A stretch of DNA of 64,000 nt from Ottelia alismoides (GCA_037367405.1 JAZKJV010005761.1:1-64000); one strand, 5' to 3'. Shown: positions 1 to 12,577, numbered from the stretch's first letter. The notes: generated by a model from the sequence alone, not told the origin. Program-made: numbers and translations.

Positions 1-292
1 TAGGAAGCTCACAATGCAGGTGGTGGGTGATGGAGGAAAAGGAAGAGGGTGAGAACGAGTGGCATTTGATGTAAATTTGATAAAGAACATAGGTATAATA
101 TAAAAGAATGTAACAGAATCTGGTTAGTTTTAATGGATAAATGGATGTCGATTAACCACAGGGTTTATAGGGTAAGAGTTAGCAAGTTTACGGGGTCCAA
201 GGAGGAATTACAATGTTTCGAAGGTCGTAGAGGTAATTGGCAAAGATTATAGGGTTTGCCAAGTAAAAATCCCTTTTTTTGTAATTATTTTT
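1..292. other. Unassigned AT-rich sequence
   Basis: No open frame, repeat partner or motif was recognised here. It lies just outside the first R repeat and may be more of the same LTR-like material. Confidence 0.4.
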
Positions 293-1775
293 TTATTCTA
301 GGAAATAAAATACAAATAAAAAATGATATCCAACTCCAGCACGATGGCTTGATCTAATATCAAATGCAGAAAATACGAATGATTTTGGATCTGACGAAAT
401 GGGAGATCAAAATTGTGTCTTCGATCACCGTTTGTGACCAGAGTTGAAAGATTGCGTGAGGTAGAACGCGAAGCGATGAGATCAAGAAAATAAGATGGAA
501 GATCAGAATCGGAAGCGGGTCAAATTGTGATGATTGATTAAAAATGATTAAAAACTACAATCTAGAAATAAAAAATGACAATGAAATTAAAACTAAAAAT
601 TATCCTGCGATTAACCTAGATGAAAAATGAGAAATAAAATGGATCTCATCTTGGAAGGGAAAATGCCGTAATAGCCTCAACGAAGGCCGACTCGCTGTCA
701 CTGAATGGCTCGGAGGCTAGGCACTATTATTCATCAAGAAGCTCTTGGAGATTAGACTCCTCTCACCAAAGATTGATCAAATTGAATTGAGGGAGGATGA
801 GCCACATTAATAGGAAAAAGAATTGAATTTGAATTTCAAAATAAATTTGTATGGAGATAAAGATAATGAAAATTTGAGCGGCGACGATGATAAGGAAGGA
901 AGTTAGTGGTCGAGTTTGTATAATTTATTTCTTTATTTATTTTGTAACTTTATTTAATTAAATAATAAATGTTAATCATTTAGTTTTTTTTGTGTTGGTT
1001 ATTTAAGAATATCAACTATTACATATACTATATACATATATTATATACATATAGTACATTATATACATAGTTAAATGAAGAAATTAGTTTTTTTATGTTT
1101 TATTTTTTTTATTTTAAATAATTATTAAAAATATTTACAATTATTTACAAATATATATGGATAAATATATACAATAAATAAGTGGTAAAATTGTGAAAGC
1201 CACTCCAGAAAATTGACTTTCAAATCGTAACTCCAAAAACAATGAAACCATTGCCATTTTAAAGATAGTTTAATTTAGAATATGGAAGTGAGATTAATTC
1301 AATTTGAGTTTCTATCAAGCCAGAATTGGGCTTTCAATTACCACTTTATGGCTTTTGCGGATGTGGTTATTTTTATTCTGTACAAGTTTTGCTTTGCAAT
1401 TATCTTTATTATTTAGAATACATTTTTATCTACAATTTTTGTTTTGGAAATTATTTAATTTGAGGTTAATTTATGTACAAATAAAATAGTTTTAGTTTTA
1501 TATAAATATACACAGAATAAATGAGAAATATTTACAAAATATTTTTTTGGATTTTCTAAGTAAGGAGCCTATCTCCCCTATTTTATTTTTGGTCGATCAG
1601 TCTAAGTCTTGACCTTCTCTCGGGATTATTTATTTTAGGTTAAAAAAATAATATATGTACAATATTTACACATATGCAAGTTAGTAAGAATATGAATTTA
1701 TCAATATATACAGGTGTTTTATAAGGGATTTTAAGCTAACATAAATGAATAAAGTGATGAAATGTGGATGCATCA
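293..1775 (-). repeat. LTR-like repeat R, copy R1
   Basis: This stretch is repeated in the same orientation at 4287-5863 with the same order of blocks. Shared landmarks include TTTATTTAATTAAATAATAAA-type sequence near 950 and 4930, the ATACATAGTTAAAT block, and a block around 1590 and 5580 ending TTCTCTCG. Read on the minus strand it has the order of phrases seen in the element A LTR: a G-rich motif (1564-1588), then a block like acctcaaat..., then gttgtagat. I therefore infer a minus-strand LTR of a related but different gypsy family. No terminus, primer-binding site or coding region is attached. Confidence 0.6.
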
Positions 1776-2989
1776 TCGAGACGGGATTTCTTGGGTCTTA
1801 ATTAGAAGAATTATGAACTAGTCATTGCAACCTAATCAAGCATTAAAAAAATTTATTTTTTATTATCAAGCTGGAATAATTACAAAGAATGTACAATAGG
1901 AGAAATTTTGCTATTTAATTAACCTGTGTAGAAACCGGATCGAACTTAGGGAGGCTACAATTCCTGAGTGTTATTCGAATAATTGAAAAAATCGATGAAA
2001 ATAAAGAAGTAAAACTCAAATGCAAACTATCTGGGTTTTTGTAGATTTTTTATCATTTTAATGTTTTAGATTTTTAAATTTTATTTTCTGATTTTCAAAT
2101 TTTTAGTGATTCAAATTTCGCAAATTTTTAATTTTTTTTAAAAAATATTTTTTAAAGCAAATAATTTATACAAGAAAGAAAATACAACTTCAAAATTTTT
2201 AGATTATTTAAATATAATAAAAATGCTCGACAATGTCCAAATAAAATATTTTTGTATTTTTATGATTTTTTATTATTTTTATATTTTTTATGAGATTTTT
2301 ATAATTTTTAAGATTTTTAAAATGAATAAACCAATACAAATAATGAGCAAACAAGAATTTTTTTTAATTTAAAAATAGAAAATAAATACGAAAATTATGA
2401 AAATTATTTTTCCTTAAAAACTCCTAGAAATTTTCTACAATTAGAAACCGAAACCATAATTTTTGGTTTTTTCTAAAATTTGTATGGTTTTTATAATATT
2501 TTGAGTATTTCGCAATTTTTTAGCTTTTAAAAATATTTAATACATGAAATTTGAATAGAAATTAAAAGATAATAAAATTGACTAATCTGATTTTTTTTGG
2601 ATTTTTTACGTAATATTTTAATTTTTATGAATTTTCTAATTTCAAAAAGTGAAAAATACAACATTTTTTAATAATGGCAAATGGAATTAAAATGCAATGA
2701 AAATTTATACAATGATCAGACACATGATAATAGTCTACTTATTTTTTAGTGGAATTTGAAGAGCAATAAAAATATTTATTCAATCAAATAAACACGTAAT
2801 TTTAAAATATGGAAATGAAGGATTGAAATGCAAATTGTTTATTATTTTCACATAAAAATCACAAGAAATAAATGCAAGGAAGAAAATGCAATCATAGGTA
2901 TGGGCTTTTGCGCAATTATTAAGAACTTGAGGCGTGGATTTTTAATTTCCGCCAAAAATTTTGGACTAATTTGGGGTCTTCTGTGTTCA
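1776..2989. other. Very AT-rich stretch with a sub-repeat at 1938-2060
   Basis: Mostly runs of A and T of the kind found in the outer parts of plant LTRs. The part at about 1938-2060 (ggaggctacaattcc... to ...gggtttttgtag) is repeated directly at about 4030-4150, so this block belongs with the R repeats. The small frame at 2828-3046 shows no domain. Confidence 0.5.
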
Positions 2990-3570
2990 TTATTTCCACG
3001 CCAGAGGGGGCGTCACCCCCTTCCTCCCTTCATGCCCAAGCTGTAGCGGTGGGTGGAGGATCTGTGGCTGAGCGGTGATGTAGCTATGCGAGAGACGGGT
3101 TTCTCCTCCGTGCTGGCGGAGGAGTGGCAGAAATAGGTGGAGAGCTTCGGGTGGTTGAAGGATGCAGAGGAGGTAGCTCGTGCGTAGGTCATGGAAGACG
3201 GCGCTATCGCGGTGGTAGCGGCAGGGGAATGAGCAACTCCGTCTCAAGTGGAGGAAGAACGGTGGCGTGTTCTCCTGCCGGAGGGGTTGGCGACTGGCAT
3301 ACGGATGAGGAGATGGAAGGGGCTGGGAGACACAAGCCCAGGTCGGTCGAGCTCCTGCGGGTGACGTCGGCTTTTCAAGCAGCGACTGGTAGCAGTAGGA
3401 GGAGCATGCATGGAGAAAAGGTTGACGAAGCAGCTTGTCCAGGTGGCTGTCAGCGTGAGGATGTCGAGCCACGATTGAAGGACTGGCCGATGGGGAACGG
3501 GTACCGCTGGCCCCCTTCCCTCTTTTTTGTAAAAGAGACTTTTTTGTATAAGCAGTCACTGTTATATTTT
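2990..3570. other. GC-rich island without recognisable gene
   Basis: Base composition jumps to clearly GC-rich against AT-rich flanks. Both strands are open over 150-190 codons (minus 2990-3559, plus 3124-3594), which GC-rich non-coding DNA allows by chance; neither reading shows a domain, signal peptide or membrane segment. The other long LTRs here (5869-9183, 44778-47265, 56645-61570) have a similar GC-rich core between AT-rich arms. I infer it is the transcribed core of an R-type LTR. Confidence 0.45.
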
Positions 3571-3593
3571 TCCTATTTTTTTGTATTTTTTTA

Positions 3594-4150
3594 AAATCAT
3601 GTGTACCTGCAATAAAGTAAGTACAAATACCGACTCGAGCACGACAACTCGATCAAAGAAAAAAATACAAAATAAAATAAAATTAGGATTGTGAATGATT
3701 TTAGATCCAACATAGTGGAAGATGGATACAGGTCTCTGATCATCGTATGCGGCCAGAGTTGATAGATTGCATGAGGTAGAATGTGAATGTGGAGAGATCG
3801 AGAATATGAGATGGAAAATCGAGATCGATGGCGGATCCAATCGTGATGGTTGAAAGATTAACTACGATCTAGGATTAAAAATTGACAATGAAATTAAATA
3901 TGCAAAAAATAAAACTACGATTAACCTCGGATAAGAACAAGAAAAGATGGATATCACGATGGGAACGAAAACTACTGTAGGACTCGATGAAAGCCGACTC
4001 ATTGTCATCGGACGTAAGGAATAAAGTAGGGGGAGGGAGGCTACAGTTCCCTAGGGTTATTATAATAATAATTGAAAAATCAATTAAAGAAAAAAGGAAA
4101 TCTCAAATGCAAACTATGCTTGATTTTTGTAGGATATTTGTCTTTGTATT
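3594..4150 (-). repeat. LTR-like repeat R, partial copy R2
   Basis: 3594-4012 matches the first 400 bases of R1 (293-690) and R3 (4287-4690) in direct orientation: the tgcaataaa, cgactcgat, ggtctc..atca, gaggtagaat and gattaacct landmarks keep order and spacing. At 4013 it switches to the sub-repeat also seen at 1938-2060. The minus strand shows the acceptor-like cttactttattgcag at the boundary, as R3 does. It is an internal fragment of the R repeat. Confidence 0.6.
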
Positions 4151-4167
4151 TTTTTAACTTTTTTAGT

Positions 4168-4191
4168 TATATATATATATATATATATATT
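4168..4191. repeat. (TA)n microsatellite
   Basis: Twelve uninterrupted TA dinucleotides at the junction between R2 and R3. Confidence 0.95.
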
Positions 4192-4286
4192 AAAACAACA
4201 TGTTTCTTATTTTTTTATTTTTTAAAAACAACATCTTTCTTTTTTTGTATAAACAATAGCTGCCATATTTTTCCTTTTTTTTTAAA

Positions 4287-5863
4287 TTTCATTAAACCTG
4301 CAATGAAATAAAGATAACAACTCGAACACGACGACTCGATCCAAAAATCATTGAATAAAATAAAAAGAGAAATGTGAATGTTTTGGATCGAGTGAAATGA
4401 GAGATGGATCCAGGTCTCCGGTCAGCATGTTATCGAAGTTAAGAGATCGTATGAGATAGAATATGAACGTGGATAGATTGAGAAAATGAGATGAAAAATC
4501 ATAATCGGGAATGATTAGGATGTGGTAAGATAATGATCTATGATTAAGATCTACGATCTATAAAAATGATAATGAAATAAAAAATGCAAAAATTAAACTA
4601 TGATTAACCTAGGTTAAGAACAAGAAAAAAAATGGATCTCACTGTCAGAGCGGATGATGTCGTCGTGATGGCCTCGAAGAAGACCAACTCGCTGTCACCG
4701 GATGACTCTGTAACAAGAAGACTCTTGGAGAATAGGATCCTCTCACCAGAATATTGATCAAATTGAAATGAGGGAGGAGGAGCCACATTAATTGGGAAAA
4801 GAATTGAATTTGAATTTCAAAAATTTTGAATGGAGATATAGATAATGAAAATTTGAATGGAGATAAAGATAAGGAAGGAATTTAGAGATGGAGTTATTAA
4901 ACTTATTTACATTATTTATTTATTTATTTATTTCGTCACTTTATTTAATTAAATAATAAACGTCAATTATTTAATTTTTTGTGGTCGTTATTTAAGAATA
5001 TCAACTATATACATATACTATATATATATAGTGCATTATATACATAGTTAAATAAGGAAATTAGTTTTTTTATGTTTTATTTTTATTTTTATTTTAAATC
5101 ATTACTAAAAATATTTACAATTATTTACAATTAGATATGGATAAATATATACATTAAATAAATGATAAATTTTGCGAAAACCGCCACAGAAAACTGACTT
5201 TCAAATTGTAACTCTAAAAATTTATGAGACCATTGCATTTTAAAGATAATTTAACTTAGAATAGGATGGAAGTGAGTTTGATTTCAATTCAAGTTCATAT
5301 GGAGCAGGAATTGATCTTTCAATTATTGCTTTATGGCTTTTTTCGGATGTGATTACTATTATTCTATACTGATTTAATTTTGTAATTATTTTTATTATTC
5401 AAAATAGATTTTCATCTACAACTTTTTTTTTTGAAAATTATTTAATTTGAGGTAAATTTATGTACAAATAAAATAATATTAGTTTTATATAAATATACAC
5501 AGAGTAAATTTAAAAGTATTTACAACGTATTTTTTTGGATTTTCTGATTAAAGACCCCATCACCCCATACTTTATTCCTGGTTGATCAGGTCAAGTCTTG
5601 ACGTTCTCTCGAGGTTTTGGTCAGCCTGTATCTATTACATATATACAGTCTTCTTCTTCTTTTATTTGTTTTCTACATTTTTCTTTTATTTGTTTTCTAC
5701 ATTTTTCTTTTATTTATTTATTTTAGGTTAAAATAATAATATATCTACAATATTTACACATAGATGCATGTTAGTAAGAATATTGATTTATCAATATATA
5801 CATGTATTTTATAAAGGATTTAAGCTAAAAAAATGAATAAAGATGATGAAATGCAAATTCATT
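4287..5863 (-). repeat. LTR-like repeat R, copy R3
   Basis: Direct copy of R1 about 4.0 kb away, the longest of the three. It differs from R1 by an extra stretch at about 5610-5715 holding a 24-bp unit (cttttatttgttttctacat core) repeated a little more than twice. On the minus strand it carries the G-rich motif at 5552-5577 and acctcaaatt...gttgtagatg, as in the element A LTR. The repeat ends at about 5863 and element A's LTR begins a few bases later, so this is a junction between two LTRs in opposite orientation. Confidence 0.6.
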
Positions 5864-5868
5864 AGGGG

Positions 5869-8800
5869 GAGATAAGGGGCAAAACCCCATTTTTTGTTCA
5901 TTAATTTTTCATTTTAGGACCTATTTTATTTTCTAATTTCTATACCTCAAATAAAGAAACTTTGTACATGAAAGTTGTAGATACAAATACAAATAAAAAT
6001 AAAAAATTGAGTTCATATATAAATAATATAGAGTGTACTTTTTATACTCAGAATAATAAGCCAAAACTTAAACTTCCCAAACCCATGTCTCATCAATAAA
6101 AACTCAAAATGTATCAGAATCATATTTAATTGTATATAAATTTTAATAAGATATTTAATTAAGGTTATTTCCTTTAATTTGGAGTTAAGTGGCTAAAAGT
6201 TAGGTTTTGGACTTCAATTGTATACTTTACCTGAATAAAATGTTCATTTTTTATTCTTTATTATTTTTATATTTTTATATGGTTACAATTATATAAATAT
6301 TATTTATAATATATGTACATATTTATATTAGAATAACACCATAAAAATACAAAAATAAAATAGTATACAAAAATACATAGATGAAATATTTATACTTATA
6401 CTTATATAACATATACCTATATTTATTTAAGTGTATAATAATATCAAAAAATCAATAAATATATATATAAGTTATATTTTTATAAAATAAGAAACAAATA
6501 ATAAAATAAAAAATACAAAATAAAATAAAATAAACAAGACATATATGAATATACCTATAAATATACCCCTAAAAAGTAACTTGCAATAAAAAAAGGTCAA
6601 AAAATAGAAATTATAATAAAATACTACATAAATAATAAATATTTTTATTTTATAACTTTTATTTAATTAATTCATTTATTATTTTATTTTTATTTATTTC
6701 TATTTTCAAACTGGTTTTGTCATCTAGTGCTCCAGTTCGACCAATAGAAGAGCCCTGACTATTGACTTGAGTCAACTATTCTGACTCAAGCCAAGCCTTT
6801 GTCAGGAATAACTGACTCGCCTTCTTCTTAATTTTCTACTCATTGATACACTGCTCGAGGAGATGTACATCCTTCATAAGATCCTTTCTATATTCATCCT
6901 TGATCTCCGCTGATGCCTCTCCTTAGGCCATGCATTATTGAGATGCCCATGTGATTTTTCCTCAAAGACTCACGTGTCACCATGTTTGTACATATACTCC
7001 TCCTCCCCCATTTTGAATGGTTTGTTCCCCGTAGCATTGATTTATTCCCTTAATTTGTGCCCTAGGTCTAAAACATCGTGAGAGTAAGCTCAGCCGGTTG
7101 TACCCACGGTGAGGAAGGGGGTGCAGAGGTGGTTTCCCACCATCTCCGACGAGGCTCACCATCGAGGTTCACCTTGTAGCTCCGGTTGCTAGAGGTATTT
7201 CTTTCATTGCATTGCAGTTAGATGTGTCTGTTAGCCTTGTTTTTAACATTTTTATTTCGTGATTTGACTATTGTTTTAGCCTAGATTAGGACTTAAGCCC
7301 TCGCCGAAGCTCTTGAGCTCCGACCACTCCATTTCACACAGACCACCCACAAATAATGGACAGGTTTCTACTCGTTTGTGATGTCGTTCTTTCTACTACT
7401 TTTACAGAACTTGAAGGTGGGCATCTAATCCCCGATTTTAGACTTGAAGAATAGCCTCCAGGTTGGACGGAGATCCAGGAGCTCCATGGGCTAGTTCAGT
7501 AGCCCCCAGACTTATTTGAGCCACTAGGAAACTTCACCGGAGGTGCATGAACGTGTTGAGAGCTTCAGCGACGATGCAGGTGACCAGAGGTTCATGCTGC
7601 ATCGATTTCAAACTCGCCAGAAGCGAGTTCATTTGTCGTTCTTCCATTCGCCATATCCACCGTCGAATCGAGGGGAACCTTCAGATCGAGTAGATGCCAT
7701 TGGATTTTATAGACCATCATCGTCGGTCCCAATCAAGGGTCTAATTTGAGCCGTCAACAGCGAAGCATCATCGTGCACCCTCGCCCGCCACATGTCAAGT
7801 AAATTGTTCCTAACGTTGGATAACACACTTTTGGAGGTATTTTGCACTTTCCACTCCCTAATTTTTGTACTTTATTATTTAATATATAAACTTTCAAATG
7901 TATTTTAAAAGTTTTATAAGAATTCCAAAGAACCCACAACTTTTTATTGTATTTACATTTTAGTCTACTCCACATCACCTAACTTACAGTCCCACGTGTG
8001 ATGGAAATTTTGCATGTATACCCTCATAGGTATTTATATTTCATTTTAATCTCAGAACTTTTTAAATTAGTTGAGTTATTTTAGGCAATTTGCAGAATAA
8101 ACCTCTTTCTTATTGTTAATTACAAATATGCCCTTTCTAATTCAACAATTTTTGTAGTTGTTTTTTATTTATTATAAATACCATCCTTGCTCCAAAAAAT
8201 CTCAAAAAATAGGATTAGGTGCTTGTTCTGGTGCACATTCACACTATATTTTAGCATTTTGATTTAAGGCAAGTTTAATATTTATTAAAAATCAAGAGAG
8301 CATATTTTTTTCTCTTCTTTCACTTATAAAATATAAAAAAATAAAAATAAACCATTTTGAAAAATTCTCCAAAAATATAGTTTATTTATTTAAGTATTTC
8401 GAGTCTTCAGACAAAGAATCCCTAAAGGTAGAAAAGAAAACTCATAAAAAACTCCAAAATCCTTTGTAAAAAGATAAAACATTCTCAAAAAAGTCCAAAA
8501 ATACCATTTTATGTTCTGTAATTTTCTTATTAGTATATATAATCAATTAAAACTAGTTTTTAAAATTTTGGTTGTATTTTCTACTTTTAAAAGCCAAAAT
8601 AGTTCAATCTATTAATTTAATCCCTATTTGGAGTATTTTTTACTTTAAATTATACAATAATTAGCTAAATTATCTAACAAAATCACAAAAATGGTAATAA
8701 AATTATTTTAAACTTATTTTTTTATTTTATCTATTTTTTATTTTTATTAGTTTTATAATTGTATTAGCCTATATTGTATACATAGCTCTATATAAACTTA

Positions 8801-9183
8801 TATTAAATATTTTAAAAGAAAAAAATAAAAAGAAAATAAAAAATTATAAAATTAAAACAATTTAAAAGTTATGGAAATTAAAATCCATAAAAATATAATT
8901 AAAAACCCACACAAATAGACAGATAAGAGGAACACAATTTTTGGATTCATTTCCCTGATCTACTATTTGTTCCCTGTGTTCGACAATCGACATACTTACA
9001 CATATACACATCCATTGTAGAGTTATAATAAATTTTAACTCTACATATTTTCTTTTCATTGCTTTATACATATTGTGGGTTAATTGTTGATTGACTAGGG
9101 ATTTTTTGTGGGTCACCTTAGCGACAATTTATCTTCGCATCTTGTGAGGATATTTTCTGGACCATGTAAAATCCATGTTATCA
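5869..9183 (+). repeat. 5' LTR of element A (Ty3/gypsy), 5'-truncated
   Basis: This 3.3 kb block is the reverse complement of 40507-43848 at high similarity; for example, the core with ccaatagaagagcc and ttgacttgagtcaa (near 6740) is found in both. It ends in gttatca, giving the expected CA terminus, and is followed directly by a primer-binding site, so it is a 5' LTR read on the plus strand. Its start is missing: the TGATGAA hairpin that begins the other LTRs is absent at 5869. AT-rich arms flank a GC-rich core (6720-7830) with a donor-like AG/GTATTT near 7190. No coding function is expected. Confidence 0.8.
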
Positions 9184-9185
9184 AA

Positions 9186-9206
9186 TGACACCGTTGCAAG
9201 GGAGCA
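9186..9206 (+). promoter_or_regulatory. Primer-binding site of element A
   Basis: TGACACCGTTGCAAGGGAGC starts three bases after the LTR end. It is a degenerate form of the TGGCGCCGTTGCCGGGGA site known from Athila and Tat elements, which pairs with the 3' end of tRNA-Asp to start minus-strand synthesis. The matching site of element B lies at 31625-31645. Confidence 0.75.
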
Positions 9207-10590
9207 ACTGCACGTAGATTGGATTTCTCTGTTTGTGTCTTATTGTCTTTATTTTCCTTTATTTATTTCCATTTTATTTAGTATTATTTTGTGAGTTGTC
9301 TAACCACCCTCTTTGTTTGACTTTGTTGCGAGGAACGTTGATCGAGGGAGTTACTCCTAGGAGCACCTACACACCCATTGAAGAAGGTAGTGCCTTATGG
9401 CCTAGCAGCAGAAGAAGACTTTTAGGATTTTTGAAGAGAGTGCACCTTGCTTTGTATTTTATTTCATTTTGTTTTATTTTTAATTAAATTGAGAGAGAAA
9501 TATATTATTGTAATAATTCAGATCTCGTCAGGACATTACTACACTTCACAAAGTCCAGTGCCCGAGCGATTGTTCGCTTGGGGGCCTCATCAAATTTTGT
9601 CATGTTTTCATCGCTTTCTTTTTATTTATTTCCTAAGTTTTTTATTTTCTTTATTTTATGTGATCGAGTCCTAGCATTAGGATCTTCTTCATGATAGATT
9701 AAGGCCAAACATGTAATTACCATTGCATGCACCTATAGTTCTCGTTTGGACTTCGTCAAATTTTGAATTATTATTGACTTAATTTTAGAACCGTGCATTG
9801 AGAGAGTCCTCCATATAGTGCTTGCAGGAGCAACTGTGGTGGGCACCGAGGATGCTCCATGATCGGACCCTATGGTTGCTTTATAGGTGTTTAGCATTTG
9901 TGCTTCACGTTAATAGCAATATCTGATTCAGGGTGATTTTATCGGATTACATTTGGATATAGATAGGTTTCAGTTCTGCTTAGCATCCTTGCATTAAGAG
10001 AGATGGAGGCACGGTGAGCATATCTACTTAGCATTCATCATCGATTTTGCTTGCATTGCTTTTTCACTCTTTCCCTCTAATTTTGACCACATACGATCTA
10101 AAAAGAATTGACTCCTCCTTAGGTTCGTGCGTTCTTAATTAAAAATACAAAAAAATTATAACCAATAAAATTGAGACTACTAGGATTACTCAACCCTTAA
10201 ATTAAAAAGAAAATATTTGTCTTGTGGAGACTAACCCCCTCATTGTATTCACATTTAATTGTCATGTACACCCTAAGGAGTAGTGCTCAAATCCCAGGCC
10301 TACCTAAGTACTTGTACAATTTTTTGATTATCACCTAACTCTAAAATTTGAAAAGATAAAAAGACCAAACTTTCACGATCCTCATTGTATTGAGTAGGTG
10401 AATTGAGGGGTTTATTTTGTGTATACTTGTTTGTGTTTGTGCATACTCTATCTTCTCTACGTATTTGCAACTTTTTCTTTGCATACCTATATTTGACTAT
10501 CGCGATCTCCCGATCCCTTCCTTTTGTTCCGGAGAAGGCCAACTAGAGTGAATTTTATTCGGACTTTGTAGATCCCTCGTATCCTCTAGC
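9207..10590 (+). other. Leader of element A (non-coding)
   Basis: Transcribed leader between primer-binding site and gag. Blocks match the leader of element B: cgtgcattgagagag at about 9790 pairs with 32237, and gaggatgctcca near 9850 with aaggatgctcca near 32298. Small frames inside (9233-9487, 9447-9674) have no domain and are not conserved with B. Confidence 0.65.
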
Positions 10591-10599
10591 CAGTCCACC

Positions 10600-10912
10600 C
10601 CCATTTTATCTGGAGGACTTTGATACTCACTTTTCTTTTTGTACATATCAACCTCAACCACAGTATTAGGGCTTGTATTTTTGCCTACCACCACCGCCAT
10701 ACTTCCCACCATCTCACTCACCCAATATTGACCTGTTCGAGTCACTTCTCATGCAATCCACTCTTGAGCACTTGAGCCAGATGATGGAGCATATGAAGAA
10801 GAGGATTGATGAGCTCGCTAGCTTAAATAAGAGCCACAATGCCGCTTCACCATTTGATGATATAGGTTCATTCGAGGATGCCTATGAGAAATTGCAATCA
10901 CCCAAAATATAA
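10600..10912 (+). pseudogene. Gag C-terminal remnant of element A
   Basis: An open stretch (10673-10912) encodes a proline/tyrosine-rich run (PPPPYFPPSHSP) followed by a likely coiled coil (LEHLSQMMEHMKKRIDELASL). Elements B (35400-35990) and E2 (50500-50890) have the same order: a Q/Y/P-rich tail, then a short helical segment. The retrotransposon gag core (the W- and F-rich part seen at 34422-35095 in B) is missing. I infer only the gag tail survives. The region is followed by stops and is not functional. Confidence 0.55.
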
Positions 10913-11239
10913 AAAAATGAGAGAAATTTAAAAATACAAAATGATGTAGGGAGATTACTTGCTGAGTAAGATTGTGAGTAGAGGGCACCACTGCCAGATC
11001 CTACGCTCATACACACGCACACATACCAGTTCCCACCTTTGACCCAAGGATGACATTGTACAGACTGATCTTAGTCATCCTTGTGGAGATGATGATTCTG
11101 ATCTCCTCCCTTATATGGAGGAGATCCAAATTTTCAAAAAAATATTGACTAAACCTGAAGTGGTAGCATCTATTCAAGAGATCAATTAAGGCCTACTTCA
11201 TCAGACCATGACTTAATAATTTGATTTCAATCCCAAGAA

Positions 11240-11920
11240 TAGAAAGTGAAGGAGCATATCTGTGAGACACGTTTTGACCATGGACACTACCCATGCCATC
11301 TCTCACCGTCCATCCACTAGAAAAGGGAAGACCGTCACTCCTCTTGTGAGTTTCACGATCTCTGACTATTCTTGTGATAATACTCTCCTTGATGGAAGTG
11401 TTACGATTAATATAATGCCCATTTATCTGGTATAGTCTATTCACTTAGGGTCTCTCAGGAAGACTAAGATGATTTGTTAGTTTGTTGACATATCTATCAA
11501 GAGGCCAAAGGGCATTCTAGAGAACATTGTCATTCAAATTCAGGGCATGAGCTTCACTCTCGACCTTGTAGTATTGCCCATGGAGACCTCCACTTATGTG
11601 GATGATCTTTCAATCATCCTGGGATGACCTTTCTTCGCCTCTACGAGAATCGTTATTGATTATGTATCTAGAGAGATTTGCTTCCATGTGATATCGAGAG
11701 TGATTGTTGATCTGCACCAAATGTTGACCAGAAACCTGCACCCATGAGAGTGTGCCTGTGTGAAACGACCCCAAGGACTATGACCTTGATGATAGTATCA
11801 AGGAATTTTGTTGTATGTTGGATGACATTGAGATCCAAGAATTTCTCTTTGATGAGAAGACACGGAAAGCATAAACCTTGGAGTTCTCTCTTCCGGTGAG
11901 TGGTGATGCAATGATGACAT
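11240..11920 (+). pseudogene. Retroviral-type aspartic protease remnant of element A
   Basis: Translation with stops gives a run aligned to the element B protease: LLDGSVTINIM at 11384-11416 against LLDSGSSINLM in B, then KTKMIC, FVDISIKRPKGILENIVIQ and IILG further on (near 11620). The catalytic triplet reads D-G-S where B has D-S-G (11391-11399), so the active site is broken. Past the protease, DDIEIQEFL at about 11821 matches DIEIHEFL in B at 37123. The RT that should follow is absent. Confidence 0.7.
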
Positions 11921-12005
11921 TCGTGGTATTTGCACTATAGACACATTAGAGCGGAGGGCAAACATAGTAGAGACTGAAGAGGTCAAATTCGATCTTATTG
12001 CTTTT

Positions 12006-12222
12006 ATAAATGAATTCGGGCATTTTTTATGATGACTTAGTTGAGACCTCGCATGACAAACCTAACCTGACTGCTTCCATAGATGAGTTCGTTCCTTTCT
12101 GTTTCGACCTAGCTGAGACCCCCACAGCTGAACACAACCACACTACTTCTACTAACCAGTTCGTGCCTTTCTGCTTTAAGATTGATGAGGACGTTCATCA
12201 GGTCAATCCTGATCGCGTTTAG
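12006..12222 (+). repeat. Three tandem 72-bp coding repeats in element A
   Basis: Units lie at 12006-12078 (73 bp), 12079-12150 and 12151-12222 (72 bp each). Units 2 and 3 encode SIDEFVPFCFDLAET... and STNQFVPFCFKIDED...; unit 1 reads FINEFGHFL and then shifts frame by one base, so a single frame (12010-12222, 70 codons) covers only its second half. The 24-residue unit has a (I/T)(D/N)(E/Q)F-VPFCF core with an acidic tail. I do not recognise the peptide. It sits where RT, RNase H and integrase would be, so it may be a spacer or the relic of an element-specific protein. Confidence 0.7.
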
Positions 12223-12403
12223 TCAGTTGTGGACCCCAATATCGACCTACACCTTATCAGATCCATTCCTCAGCGATCACGTAAGAAGGTTCGCTTTCTA
12301 CAATCTAGATTCTTGTATATCCACCTCTTTGTATATCCGTTGTTGTTTTCCCCTTCCATCTCATGTTTTTGCTCATCCACCTCATTATGTGTGTTTTTTC
12401 CTT

Positions 12404-12437
12404 GCTTAGGATGTCTCTATCCTAAGTATAGGGGAGG
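12404..12437 (+). promoter_or_regulatory. Stem-loop plus polypurine motif 1 (element A)
   Basis: GCTTAGG and CCTAAGT arms enclose a 10-base loop and run into AAGTATAGGGGAGG. It is the first of a series between the coding region and the 3' LTR. The motif resembles the polypurine tract that primes plus-strand synthesis, but it is far from the LTR. Confidence 0.6.
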
Positions 12438-12533
12438 TAGATGAGTTGAGCCATCTTTCTTCTTTTCTTCTTTTATTCTTTTCATTTCATTTTTATTTTT
12501 CTTCTAAATAGGTGTCACCCCTTCTTTGTTGTT

Positions 12534-12577
12534 ATACTTAGGATGTACTTTGTCCAAAGTATGGGGGGGGGGGGGTA
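12534..12577 (+). promoter_or_regulatory. Stem-loop plus polypurine motif 2, with a G13 run
   Basis: ATACTT and AAGTAT arms (12534-12562), then 13 consecutive G (12563-12575). It is preceded by ggtgtcacccctt, as the matching motif of element B at 40439-40495 is. Confidence 0.6.

Noticed and set aside
2990..3559. 189-codon open frame on the minus strand, the second longest in the window
   Set aside because: It lies in a GC-rich island where both strands are open, the translation is low in complexity with no domain, and the setting is LTR-like.
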